Below are positions 20,361 to 32,282 of a stretch of 64,000 bases of DNA, one piece after another; the stretch's first letter is position 1, and each line of letters starts with the position of its first letter. The notes beneath the pieces are model-generated. The model was given only the letters and a program-made list of their open reading frames with translations, had not been told where the DNA came from and ran no database searches. Source of the DNA: Apostichopus japonicus (lineage: Eukaryota; Echinodermata; Holothuroidea; Aspidochirotida; Stichopodidae). A program made the translations under genes and the position numbers. The stretch covers positions 26,359,668 to 26,423,667 of the forward strand of contig NC_092569.1 of assembly GCF_037975245.1 (NCBI RefSeq), given 5' to 3'.

Positions 20361-22060
20361 GTGTGTGTGTGTAGGTCTGCATATCCATGTTACTCTGTAA
20401 ATGAAATTTATTCCGCTTTAACTTTTCATTTATTTTGTATGAAAAGCCCGTTCTGTTTTATGAGTGTATTTAAATATTATTATTATCATTTTTGTTATGA
20501 AAGGCCTATATAATTGGAGCAATAAACCCTGATGAACCGCGTTTGATTAATATGACATTTACTTACGGGGTTTTATTAATTATGAGTTTGTAAGGCTTAT
20601 TATATATTCTATTTAAAAATTGAATTTCTTTTTAATATCGTCTACCATGTTCAAAACGTGATATCTGTGCTATTATCAGAAGCAATTACCGCATCGCTGA
20701 GAATTAATATTCTCTTTATGAAAACGAGAGCTTTTTCTTTCTGATTTTGAACAATGAGATGAGCCTATACAAAAAAATTTGATGTAACTTTATGAGATAT
20801 GAAAGACCACTGTTGTATATGTTTATGGATTTACAACTATATGATATAGTATAAAGGAAGTAATATCCAAAGATTAATCACTAATTCGTATATGGACGTT
20901 GCGTCCATTTTGGTTCACGAGTTGGTACAAAAATCCAGTGTTTTGTAGATATTTATTCCAGTTATTGGATGACTTTCATGGTTACCAACGAAAAACCCAT
21001 TGTGACATAAACCAGTAGAGTTTGAGAAAGGAGCTTTCACAAATATTATCTTGTGGAGATTTTAATGCTGTCAGAGCTCAGCCGTTGCATAATAACTGTT
21101 CAAATAATATGTTTAAAAAAATCGTGCAAAAGTGCTCCTTTTATTAATTTTAGCGCAATTTTCTTAATGACATAACAATTTCCCCAAGTGGCGCACTAAG
21201 CGGGTGGGGTGGGAGTGCGCCCGGATACCAGTCAGGGAGGTGACATGCTACAGCCCCCATGCCCCCAAATTCATTACTGTTTTTGTAAATCATTGTGTAA
21301 TCAGTTCAAGGCTTTGCCAAAGATAGCACCATTTTGCATTTAAGTCACCTTACATTAAACAACATTTTCTCAAAGGGGAGGAGGAAGCCTTAGACCCCCC
21401 AATACGGCATTTCCGGCAAAGAGGGGGGGGACAAAGAAATAATCCGCCACGGGTGCCAGCTATTCTAGGTACGCCACTGGATATACCATATTGTTATATA
21501 TATTTTCTTTTTTTGTTCCTTTATAGTACTCTTGTTGGCTATAACTTGGAGTATTCCTATTCATTGGAGTCAAAAGTTACCGACCTACAACAGGTTCATT
21601 TTTTCCGTTGGCACATGGATGTACACGTAATCATGCAAGGTATAACGGCCATGGCACTAATTCTTTTCTATTTACCCGTTGTAATAAATCTGGTATCAAT
21701 GGAGGCATGAACGTTGGTCAAGACGATAATGAAATGAGGACCAGAAAGGGGGGGGGGGGAGGGGATGACTGGCCAGTCGGCCAATCGGAGATGGGCACAG
21801 AGCAATGGGGGGGGGGGGTGGGGGAGGTTATTAGCCGCCAAATCAAATCCGATATTCAGCTAGTGTAGTACAATATTTATTCCATAGTTCTACCTACGCT
21901 GAGTTATCACTAAGAGAAATAAATTAAACGTCTACAAATATATATTTTTTAGCCTCACTTACATTCAAGCAGGTTTGGTTATTATTTAAGGATGATTTTT
22001 TATTTTAATTTTTTAATTTTAGTCTTAATACGTCATATTGACGTCATTGTCATTGTTTTA
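20361..22060. other. Non-coding region with a possible hAT-like remnant
   Basis: Mostly AT-rich with no gene. At 21184-21475 the ends AAGTGGCGCAC and GTACGCCACTGG look like weak hAT-type inverted ends enclosing G/C-rich, unstable-looking sequence, but I see no target duplication. Long poly(G) tracts occur at 21424, 21750 and 21806. Confidence 0.4.
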
Positions 22061-22062
22061 CA

Positions 22063-22440
22063 AGAGCACAACGGACACTATGGTTCATCGCTTAGTGGAA
22101 TATTTAATAATGTATGTCATAACCCAATCTCATCATATTTATGCCCACATGTACCAGCTTTTATAACCAACAACTGTATTCCATGTTTGAGTACAAACTG
22201 ATTTAAGGTTGTGGAGTTATTGGAATTTTAATATTTTGGCCTCTCTCCAAACAAGAGCTCAACGGGCACTATGGTTCCTTGCTTAGTGGAATATTAAAGT
22301 GTTGTATGTCCTCACCCAATATCATAATATTTATGCCCACATGTACCAGATATTATAACCAACAACTGTATTCCATGTTTGGATACAATCTGATTTAAGG
22401 TTTTGGCGTTATTGGAATTTTAAAATTTTGGTCCCTCCCA
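22063..22440 (+). repeat. Tandem duplication of ~190 bp
   Basis: Two copies (about 22063-22240 and 22255-22438) share CACTATGGTTC, TTGCTTAGTGGAATATT, TTTATGCCCACATGTACCAG, AACCAACAACTGTATTCC and GATTTAAGGTT; roughly 85-90% alike. The sequence right of it has several GGCCCCAAAAATATTT-type blocks. No coding signal. Confidence 0.85.
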
Positions 22441-23898
22441 AATACTTTGGCCCAATAAAATTTGCACCTAAATGGCCCCAAAAATATTTTCCCAGACAAT
22501 GTGGCTCAAAGATATAATTGCCCCCCCCCCCAAATATTGAATCGCAAAACTGTGGGCCCAAAAATATTTGGCCCCACAAATTCGCGCCGGAATGCATTTG
22601 AGGTGTAAATAAAACATTTGGGCCCACTCAGCCCAAATATGGGCTCAGTAGTTTTTGAGGACCAGATGGCCTGCATGTACCAGCTATTAACTAACAAAGG
22701 TCGCAAGAAATTACAATGTAAACTTTTCTACGTTTGACCCCATAACCTCATTAATATTCATAAGGTCAGCGCCAAAAACGATAGGGCACACCTCACTATG
22801 ATACATCCACATATATCCAACACTCCGTTGTTGAGTTATCGCGAACCAAAGCATGTGTCTCAGACGTACACACATACTCTACACTGAAATCTTAAATTGG
22901 TTCACCGACTAACATAACGTTAGTCCATCTGGTGCCTCTCCCGACTAACATAGCCTTAGTCAGTTGCTATACCGACTAATTTATTCCTTATTCAGTTGGA
23001 TTTCTTAGTCGGTCATCTTAGTCCGTCAGCTTAGTCGATCAACAATTTCTTAGTCGGTAAATGTATATTAGTCAGTTACATTAGTTGGTGACATTAGTCG
23101 GTCTTTACCGACTAATTTATATGAGCCACGACTAGTTTATAGCAGGTTTTACATTAGTCAGGATGGTGCCTCTCCCGACTAACCTTTCTTAGTCGGTATC
23201 GACTGACTAGTTGCACTGACTAGAATCACTGAAAGAATTAAACCCGACTAGTTTCACTGACTAGCATCACTGAAAGAAAAGAGAGCAGAAGAAACACAAA
23301 TAATGTGTACGTTGGCAGTATTTATTTCTGATAAAACTTCTGATGTCTGCAAAGGCTGACTTTCGACAGATAGAGAAGAAATCACTGTAAACAAAAATCT
23401 GAAAATATGATTTTATTCCAACAAAGTTAAGAGAAGTTAATGGATCAAACATGAATCGCAAAAGTATAGCACTGCACAATAATGCAAAGTTGAATCTTGG
23501 GCAAGGGTTCCTCATGACTTTCGTTTTAAAGTGGTACCCCAAATCGACACCAGTTAAGTCTTCACAAACAAAGAGTGTTTCTCTTAACTACAAATGGCCT
23601 CCCACTTGTCTTCAGGAAGCCAAAATCTGCACCATTATTGACCTGTGAACAGAAAATATGATATACGTGTAAGCACAGATACAGATATAGCACATGATAA
23701 CTCACATTATCATAAACATACATTTACATTAAAATTTTATAACATATTGGGAGGTATACATTTAAATCTAGGTCCCTCAAATTATAAGCCAGGAATAGCA
23801 GCTTTACCAAATAACTATTAGCTATGCACAGCATAACACCAAGTTATTTTTCAAAGCTTAATAATTATGTTAATCATGTTAATAATGATCCCAATAGA

Positions 23899-25433
23899 CC
23901 GGGAGCCAAGAGGGTTTGGTTAGCTGGGAAGGTAACCAATTGCCTTGTACATCACAATGTTCACAGTGCATTCCTGTATATGAAACCAGACGACTGGCAA
24001 ACCGACTGTGGTGCATGATGTGGCTGGGAGAGCAATTTTAAAGTCACCTGATAGCTAACCTAGATCAGTTTTCATGGTAACACATCAAAGTAAGTACAAT
24101 GTGTCAGGTATGGCCCCAAGAGCAACAAATGGCCATTGCCAGTAATTATTGGTGGTGGGGTACCCCTGCCAGTGATCTATAATTGACCCCTCAAGGTCAG
24201 CTCATGAGGTAACCACTTGAAACCTACTGGAAAATGTTGGTTAGGACTTCAGATACAACTGATGGGCATTGCCAGTAATTTTTATTGGTGGGGTACCCCT
24301 GCCAGTAGACCCCCAAAGTGCCCATCCCCCATTGACCTAGATGAGCTCATGATGTAACCAGTTGAAAACTACTGGAAAATGGTATCACTTCATATGTAAG
24401 GGATGGGCATCTCCAGTAATTTATATTGGGGGGGGGGGTACCCCTGCCAGTAGACCCCCAAAATTCCCATTCCCTCGTTGACCTAGGTCAGCTCATGAGA
24501 TAACCAGTTGAAAAATTACTGGAAAATGATAGGTATCACTTCATATGTAAGGGATGGGCATTTCCAGTCAATTACATTGGTGGGGTAACCCTGCCAGTAG
24601 ACCCCCAAAATGCCCATCCCCCATTGACCGAGATTAGCTCATTCATGAGGTAACCAGTTGAAAACTACTGTAAAATGATTGGCAGGACTCTATATGTAAG
24701 GGATGGGCATTTCCAGTAATTTATATTACTGGGGTACCCCTGCCAGTAGACCCCCAAAATCCCCCCCCCCCTCATTGATCTAGGTCAGCTCATGATTTAA
24801 CCAGTTGAAAACTACTGGAAAATGATTGACAGGATTCTATATATATATGTAAGGGATGGGCGGACTCTGGCAGTGGTGGCCCACCAATATAAAATACTGG
24901 AATTGCCAATCCTTACATATGAAGTGATACCTATCATTTTCCTGTAGGTTTCAACTGGTCAAATCATGAGCTCACCTAGGTCAATGAGGGGATGGGCATA
25001 TTGGGGGTCTACTGGCAGGGGTACCCCACCAATAAAAATTACTGGCAATGCCCATCCCTTGTATCTGAAGTCCTAACCAACATTTTCAGGTAGATTTCAA
25101 GTGGTTACCTCATGAGCTGACCTACTGTAGGTCAGCCGTGAGGTTCAATTGTTGATCACTGGCAGGGGTACCCCACCACCAATAATTACTGGCGATGGCC
25201 ATTTGTTGCTCTTGGGGCCATACCTGGTACATTGTTCTTACTTTGATGTGGTTACCATGAAAACTGATCTAGGTTAGCTATTAGGTGACTTTAAAATTGC
25301 TCTCCCAGCCACATCATGCACCACAGTCGGTTTGCCAGTCGTCAGGTTTCATATACAGGAATGCACTGTGAACATTGTGATGTACCAGGCAATTGGTTAC
25401 CTTCCCAGCTAACCAAACCCTCTGGACTCCCGC
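23899..25433. repeat. 1.5-kb palindrome (long inverted repeat)
   Basis: The sequence from GGGAGCCAAGAGGGTTTGGT (about 23901) to 24330 is matched in reverse complement by 24990 to about 25433 (ACCAAACCCTCTGGACTCCC). Arms of about 450-550 bp are roughly 93-95% alike by eye. The middle is filled by tandem units that are themselves related to the arms. A transcript across it would fold into a long hairpin. Confidence 0.9.
24120..24860 (+). repeat. ~150-bp tandem repeat in the palindrome centre
   Basis: Five copies of a unit with GGATGGGCAT..CCAGTAATT, GGTGGGGTACCCCTGCCAGT, CATTGACCTAGGTCAGCTCA and AACCAGTTGAAAACTACTGG. Two poly(G)/poly(C) tracts (24427, 24759) lie in it. The unit contains GGGGTACCCC, itself a palindrome. 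Confidence 0.88.
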
Positions 25434-27780
25434 TCTACAGATCAGTGAAAATTTGACCAAACTTATGAAGCTTGCACGTAAATGATATACTTGACTGTTT
25501 TTATTTTAAAACAGGTTATGAAAAGTATCTTTAATATCATTAAACAGTTGGGTACAATAGTTAAACTCACTATTCCATCTTTTTTCTCTATGGTACTTGT
25601 TCCTTTGCTTTTTGGACTCTTGGATAAACTCTTTTGTTCTGCGAAGGGTACCAATATATCATCTTAAAACATGTCTTTAAGCCATATATAACACAGTTCT
25701 CCTCTTCTGTTGTTGCCTTCACACTGGTGTCGTACATCACAGGAAACCTCACCCTTGACTTAGATATTTGGCTTTTCAATTCCTGCTGGAAGAAAGAAAC
25801 AGCAAAGTATTCATCATTTGAAAAAAAAAAAATAAAGTTGTCACCACAAAGTTGTGTGAGATTTGCTTCCACTATAGTCTCAAAAAACAATCCCAAAATT
25901 TGAAGCAGACTGTATAAAGCTGAAAATTTGAACGAGAGTGTCATCACCATTGCAACCAGAATCAAATGCCCAGAATACAGAGATAATAAAACATGGGCTA
26001 AATCTTTGTTTGTTTTTATGATCTTTAAAAATATAAAATTTTAGAAACAGAAATGCACTGAGCCAACTTATTTATAGGCCTAATCGCTTTTAGTTGTTAT
26101 TTTGCTTGCTCACATAACAAGCCTGTTTAGACCTAGGCTAGAGGAGAATCAGTACTTTGTTACACTAAGTTTGTCTTTCGGTCGTTTTGATTTAGTCTTA
26201 CTAGTAGTACTAAAGTACATAATGGACCGGCGAAGACTAGAGAATACCCAGAGTTTTAGCAACTGCGTTAAACTGTATCATCTGATCTACTATTTACGTC
26301 AATGAGTTTCATTCAATCTAGGATCAAAAGGAGAAAAATAATTAATCTTAACCTTTAAACTTTGCTACTAAACAGATATGCTTGAATTACAAATAAATGT
26401 CAACAAAAACATCATAATCTACGAATCGATGCATATACATATACATAAACAGAATAATTTGAATTCGCGCAAGTGAACCCTGCACTACATTGGACAGAAA
26501 AAAAACGTGCAATTAGACCAAACTAAACATACTAAATTTTCCGTTACTTCTACATAAAATATCAATACAAATACAACAACTTACTCTTTTGGCAGTAAAC
26601 TAAAAGCACATGTTATAATAACTTCAGACTATCAAGCTTTCCTGAGAAAAAACGGTTAATACTTCTTACATTAAACAAGTCGACCGTGAAGGAATGTCGC
26701 AATTGTTTCCTTGGCGTGACCGGAAATTAAATACTAAAAAATGATAAATGAAAAGGTTAAATAGAACTGAAGCGTGCATCCTGACTGCTCGCAACATATA
26801 ATACCGTTGACTAGCCCACATAATTTGTTCAGCCTACTGTGACTGTACGTTTGAAGGTCTAGCCTTGCTTATTCAATTTCACAAAGCCTACCCATTTAGA
26901 TTCACATGGGAAATTACAGGAAATCTTTACCAAATGAGTGTAGACTTCAAATAAACTATTGAGACTTATAGTTCCAGCATTTGTTTGGGAATAGATTAGA
27001 AGATTATGTGCCACTGTTCAATCTAGCCCAATACACACATAACACACTGTTAATTGGTGTTTAGACTTGCACTTGCACTTGTGTATTGCGAAACGCCAGC
27101 GTGACAACGGTAGTGTTACACTAACCATAATACAGTACTAGTGCCAGTGGCCTAACAATTAACTTTAATTTTACCTTCAAGTTAAAGGAATAACAGGTAG
27201 GCCGATGATGGCAGTTAATAACTCCATTCTTCTAAAGACCTTCTTGGGTGATTTACGGTTGAAAGTTGCTTAGAGTGATCGTATGAAACTATGCCAAGTC
27301 CAGCAAGCTGCCGTTGCCTCTCGGTTTCCAAATTGAAGTGAATCGAAGTGGGTTAAAATACATTAGTCCGTCGCCACCGACTAAGCTGCGATTATATTGT
27401 CCTTAGTCAGTGTAAACTGACTAAGAAGCAGCGATGAAACGAAGATTTTTGCTAGTCCGTGTGCATTGACTAACGTTACAGACTAATTTAACGTTAGTCC
27501 GTGGCAATATTGACTAGTTTATTTTTTCAGTGTATAACCTGACTGCATAGGTTCCTTCAAGCAAGAAACCAAATATGGCAATAACTCAACCAAAATATTG
27601 TTCCTGTAACTTCATATGAACAGCAGAGCACCATTGGTCGACATTCAACACTATTTGTCACTGATAATCTGTAAATGTTAATGTAAACAAATATTTCAGG
27701 CTATAGGTCTTATTTTCCTATTAATTTTTGTGTTGCATCTGAGAAACTGAACTAAGGGATAGTGTGTTATACTATACTAA

Positions 27781-27895
27781 AACCCCCCGGACAAGTACCC
27801 ACCAGGACAACTTCCCCCTCGGACGAATATCCCCTAGACAATTACTCCCGGATAAATACCCCCGGACGAATATACCCCTGGACATATTCCGTTAA
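27781..27895 (+). repeat. CCCCCGGACAAATA-type repeat, left array
   Basis: About eight degenerate 12-15-bp units (CCCCCGGACAAGTA, CCCCTCGGACGAATA and so on). The same unit occurs in opposite orientation at 31090-31370. Confidence 0.85.
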
Positions 27896-28310
27896 CTATA
27901 GGAGACGGATGCAGCGACGGATACGCCCGTCTTTCTTTCAAGTTTAGTTTCCCGCGGGCCTCAACAACCGCCTTAAACCTGGTCCCTCGGGCAACTCCGA
28001 GAGCATATTTACAATTGGGTCAGGGTGACGGTTTAACTGGCACCTCTAGGGTCGTCGTGTGCCCTGGCCCTTAAAACCTCCTCCCGACTTTTAAAAAGAT
28101 TCGAGCTTTTCATATATAAGCCCCCAAACTCCTGGATAGGGTTTGACAATGGACCGAGGCCCGCGGGTTGGGTTGGGCATTGCTCACTGCTGGTACTTAA
28201 TTTAGTATTTGTTATAGTGAAACTATTCTGTATTATTAATCTCCGAACAATTCTGGCTTATTGCGACTTACCATTTTCAAGTTTTCTTCTGAGTAAGTTT
28301 ACTTGATGAT

Positions 28311-28556
28311 TTGTTATGTTATGTAAGTTTTTGTATAGCGCTTTATATGGCACAGCCATCTCATAGCACTTTGAATCCCTGGTCATCAGGCTGGCTGCTG
28401 AGAATCCAGCGCACACACCTTAGTTACCTCACAGGTACCTATTTATACACCTGGATGGAGAGGGACTGTCGAGATAAAAGTGCCTTGCCCAAGGACACAA
28501 CTTAACAGGATTATATATCAAACAAAAGCATTAGCCACTCGGCCTCACGCTCCTCT
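28311..28556 (-). mobile_element. tRNA-derived SINE, diverged subfamily
   Basis: On the minus strand GGCCGAGTGGCTAATGC (A-box like, as in Leu/Ser tRNAs) is followed by TTGGGCAAGGCAC and ...CAGGTGTATAAATAGG, then ATATAAAGCGCTATACAAAAAC. The B box is eroded. It is related to, but distinct from, the SINE at 55272-55668. Confidence 0.8.
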
Positions 28557-29874
28557 TGTTTTGCTTATTCTAAGCTATTTTTTTCCTGTGAGTGCACGCC
28601 ATTTTAGGATGGGAGGAGCAGAAGGGGGGGGGGGCAGGCACAACCACGGTCCACCCCTCTAGTTTGGTGTGCATGATCATCATCCATACCCCCCATGCAT
28701 TGTTTCATGGACCGCTGGGCTATCATAGTCAAACCCGGTTACGGTGTAGCCCGTTATACCAGCAGAATAAGGTTTCATAATAGTATGTACGATTGTATGA
28801 AACATAAGTAAAGAAAGAGGCTTGAGACCACGACGACACTACCATTTGCAAAAACCTATTCTCTGGTCATTTTGTTTGCAAAAAGAATGATGATTATCTA
28901 AGAAATCAATTTAATTTTCCCTAGTTATAATAATTCTACATTCCAACTATAAACAGATTAGTGATTGCTACATTGCCCACAAATTGCCACCCATAAGCCA
29001 AAGAATAATAGGTTTTCCTTGTAATAATTTTCACTAAGGCCGGTAGCGTCTGGCGCTTACCCGGGATTTTTCATGGGGTTTCCCCGTCACCTTTAAGAGA
29101 TTTTCTACTGTACGAAAGTGTGCTTAGATGCCAAATGTTGTAATATGTTGCCCTTCTAAGGCAAGACTATACTAACATCATTGGCGCCGCCAGGAGTTTC
29201 TGGTAAATTTGGGGATTTGGGGCATCCAAATTCATGGTGATGTCACATATAACCAATCAGCATTGAGCGTGTGTTTTTATTTAGAGGTATCAAAAAACAA
29301 CACCTCAAGGTCCCCCCAACCCCTACAAAAATGTCTCCTACAAGGTCTTCGCTTCTTCACGCCTCCATTTTGTGTGTTTGTGACGCTGGCCCCACAGGTT
29401 CAATTCCCATCTCGAGTATGGCTGTCAAAAGCTGTGATGTTAGTTTTTTTTTTCAATTTCCGGTGCAGTCCAATAGCTGTACTGCAGTTGTTGTTGATTC
29501 CATTGTAGTGGTAAGCAATTGATTCGGGTTAACTGTGTTCATTAGTTAGGTTCGACAAGGCTGTCCTGCAGTGGCGACGGACAGGTTGCTACCTACTCTC
29601 TCAGCATTCCGGAAGGTGGCTTAAGGCTGAGAATTGACTCACGTCTGTCGGATTGGGACATTAAATGGCAACCCCGAGAACAAGATCAGATTGTAATAGT
29701 TACAAACCTGCCTCTCCTCTACTCTGAGCACTGTGCGAAACTACAAGGATGATTAAATCACACTCGAGACAAGTCGACAAGGGGCCCCGGTATATAAACA
29801 CATAATTAGTATACACGCAAATCGGGTATATATGCAAATTCGATATACACACAAAATTACAGGCGCGACGACGC

Positions 29875-29911
29875 TCCATGGAACTGCTACTCTGAGTAGC
29901 AGTTCCATGGA
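29875..29911. repeat. Perfect 18-bp hairpin
   Basis: TCCATGGAACTGCTACTC, one base (T), then the exact reverse complement. It is flanked by unrelated AT-rich sequence. Confidence 0.95.
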
Positions 29912-31089
29912 AGCACCAATAGAAAAAATTGAGGCATGTACAATAAATCTTCCTATGTAATATGTTATTAACAATGTTATATATTTTTTTATCTTAGTTG
30001 CTACAGAATACCGATACTGTATAGCTTATAGGCAGAGACGTACTTAGGACTGGTAGGACCAGAATTGGGATCGTAGGGTAAAAAAACTGATTAGGTTAAG
30101 TCTTTAAAGCCCATAAATTACGACTGCGGCACAAACTCGAAACGCAATTTTTTTTCAGCCGTACTATCGTGTCCGATCCTACGGTCATATGACGTCATGT
30201 TGAAATACAAACAGAATGTAGGCTAAACAAACAAAGTTAGAGACATCACTTGTCAAAAATGAAAACAGTTGAAGTAAAAATGATTAAATCAGACTTGCAA
30301 CTTGTAATACATGCATGACATCATACATATTCTTACTTTCTATTTCAATCTTTAACTCTCAATTAAACTAAATATTCACAGAAGCACGGAGTGCCACTGT
30401 TCGACAATTATTCGCTGTTGTTGGACCGAAAAGAGACTGGGGATAGGAGAACTTTGTCATGTGTTCTTTTTTTGATATCACTGGCATGTGACGTGATTCT
30501 CAAATGAGATCTAGATCTACATACATTCTACATAAAATTCGCGTTCTTCGCATTATGTGCAAAATGCGCTTTTCCCTTATACCCCTCCCCACGACCGTCA
30601 CCATTTCCTCATTTCCACTCTGCTTTGTAAACCAGACACGCACGCATGATTTCGCCATGGGGGTCGAATTCACGATACTGATCTGTATCCTGTGGGAGAA
30701 GTCTTAGGGGAGGGGTGGCCCCTTAATTTTCAATATTTATTTATATGATGGTCGTCCGAACCATTCGCCCCCCCAGCGTATGGGCCTGCATATATCGCAT
30801 TTTTAGAAATGCCCTTGGATGCAAACCGGAGCAATCATCAGTAACACATCCATGTACTAAAATAGTTTTTGATCGCTCGTTCTTTTCACAATCGCTTTTG
30901 CGATCCCAACATTTCTGATGGTAGTATTTCCTCTGCCCCCCCGCTTGCTACGCCAGTTGGTCCCTTTCGCAGCACCCTGTTCGGTAGACGGAGAGAGAGT
31001 TGTTTTGTTGATTTGTTAAGGTTTTACGGCTCAGTTTGTAACCAATTGGTTTAAGTTGCGCCGACCACGGCCCTTTTTCAGTTGTTCGG

Positions 31090-31370
31090 GTAGTAACCTG
31101 GGTGAGGTATCTGTGCCGGTATATTTATGCGGGTAGAGTTTTCCCGGAGGTAATTGTTGGGGGTGGGGTTAATTGTCCTCGGGGTATTTGCCCTCGGTGG
31201 TGTATGTCCGGGGGGTATTTGTCCGGGGGGTAGTTGTCCTCGGAGGTATTCGTCCTCGGGGGTTTTTGTCCGGGGGGTTATTTTCCGGGGGTACTTGTCC
31301 CGGGGGTATGAGTAAGGGGGGTATATGTCCGGGGGGTATTTGTCCGGGGGGTATTTGTCCGGCAACCGTT
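31090..31370 (-). repeat. CCCCCGGACAAATA-type repeat, right array
   Basis: About 18 degenerate units reading GTCCGGGGGGTATTT on the plus strand. A Pro-rich open frame on the minus strand (repeated P-P-D-K-Y) is an artefact of the repeat. Confidence 0.88.
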
Positions 31371-31710
31371 AGTTCTATGGGGGAAATTGTTTTACAATCT
31401 TCGCTAACTACCTGACATTTTATTGACTTGAGTGTTGCTTTTACCGTGCTGGCGCTAATGACAGTAGGTCATGGGCCAGTCTGCCCCTGAGGTGACTCCC
31501 GGAAATGGATGGAACGAGTGACCAAAGAACATGGACAGAATAAGTGTTGACAATTATTACGTTATCTTTATTTGATGAATCTTGCACTTAGTAACAAATA
31601 AATAAATAAATACATATACAGTTTATATATATCATTACGATTTTCATTTATATATATATTCATTTGCCTTTGTCGTTTACCTCCATTGCATTAACATAAA
31701 GCCTGTTCAA

Positions 31711-31972
31711 AGTATCTCTTTCGAGATCCGGCTTTAGGAATCACAAATGATTTTCGATTTGGTTAGCATCATGTTTGATCTCGAGAGTAAGGCAAAATAT
31801 GTCACCAAAAACAGAACTAGTATTGTGCGATACAGGTGACAAACGCCTACAGTGGAATTACGACCTTCCTTACCAGTTTTGAACCTCTGGACATACAATC
31901 AGCGTCCACAGCCTAGTGGTTAGGGTGTCCGCGTACAGAGCGGAAGGCCCGGGTTCGAATCCCGGTGGAGGC
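31711..31972 (+). mobile_element. tRNA-like repeat, full copy
   Basis: The body (GAGATCCGGCTTTAGGAATC ... ACAAACGCCTACAGTGG ... AACCTCTGGACATACAATCA) precedes a complete tRNA-like module at 31902-31972, followed by GGAAGTTT and (TA)n. The order body then tRNA is reversed compared with usual SINEs, where the tRNA promoter comes first. Copy 2 is at 17690-17917 on the other strand. Confidence 0.85.
31902..31972 (+). tRNA. tRNA-like module (repeat-borne, anticodon position ACA)
   Basis: 71 bases fold as a cloverleaf: acceptor GCGTCCA/TGGAGGC with one mismatch, A box CCTAGTGGTTAGG, anticodon stem TCCGC/GCGGA with loop GTACAGA, and T arm CCGGG-TTCGAAT-CCCGG with an intact B box. The loop would give anticodon ACA (Cys codon TGT), not used by normal eukaryotic tRNA-Cys (GCA), and the module is part of a dispersed repeat, so it is probably not a working tRNA gene. 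Confidence 0.55.
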
Positions 31973-31978
31973 TGGAAG

Positions 31979-31984
31979 TTTATA

Positions 31985-32028
<44 letters not shown>

Positions 32029-32080
32029 AATGAAAAGCGTAATGAGTTGGAAAATCAAGAACAGTAAAAAAATGAAAATC

Positions 32081-32113
<33 letters not shown>

Positions 32114-32120
32114 TAGATAG
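31979..32120. repeat. (TA)n tracts around the tRNA-like repeat
   Basis: TA runs at 31979-32028 and 32082-32110, then GATAGATAGATAG. Between them TGAAAAGCGTAATGAG and a second ATGAAAATCGTA. Confidence 0.9.
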
Positions 32121-32282
32121 ATATAGATAACATTAACCAACTGCTTTAAAGCCTGGACTGTAGATACAGCAAACTGATGGACAATATAGTGAAGATGTAT
32201 ATGCTGCAGATGTGACCATTAAACCAACAATGAAACAATACGGTGAATTCTCATTCTAAACAAACAAATATATTATCACTAG

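Larger units (their letters stand above)
22881..27533. mobile_element. Large foldback element with TTAGTCGGT ends
   Basis: The left end CACTGAAA and right end TTTCAGTG are inverted and flanked by TA on both sides. Inside each end (22905-23225 and 27362-27510) lie many inverted and direct copies of ACTAA and TTAGTCGGT/TTAGTCCGT. The interior has a 1.5-kb palindrome and no clear transposase. Two short exon-like segments on the minus strand (one near 25655-25790 after TTTCTTTCTTCCAG, one near 23567-23642 after TTCTGTTCACAG and ending in a stop) might be remnants of a gene, but I cannot name them. Best read as a non-autonomous foldback DNA element; TA target duplication is tentative. Confidence 0.6.
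27896..31089. other. Non-coding region between two inverted repeat arrays
   Basis: Apart from a SINE at 28311-28556 and the perfect hairpin at 29875-29911, I see no gene. There are poly(G) near 28626 and several short retroelement-like fragments I cannot name. Confidence 0.4.

Noticed and set aside
31078..31365. Pro/Tyr-rich open frame resembling a structural protein
   Set aside because: The period follows the CCCCCGGACAAATA DNA repeat; degenerate and without promoter or splice signals.
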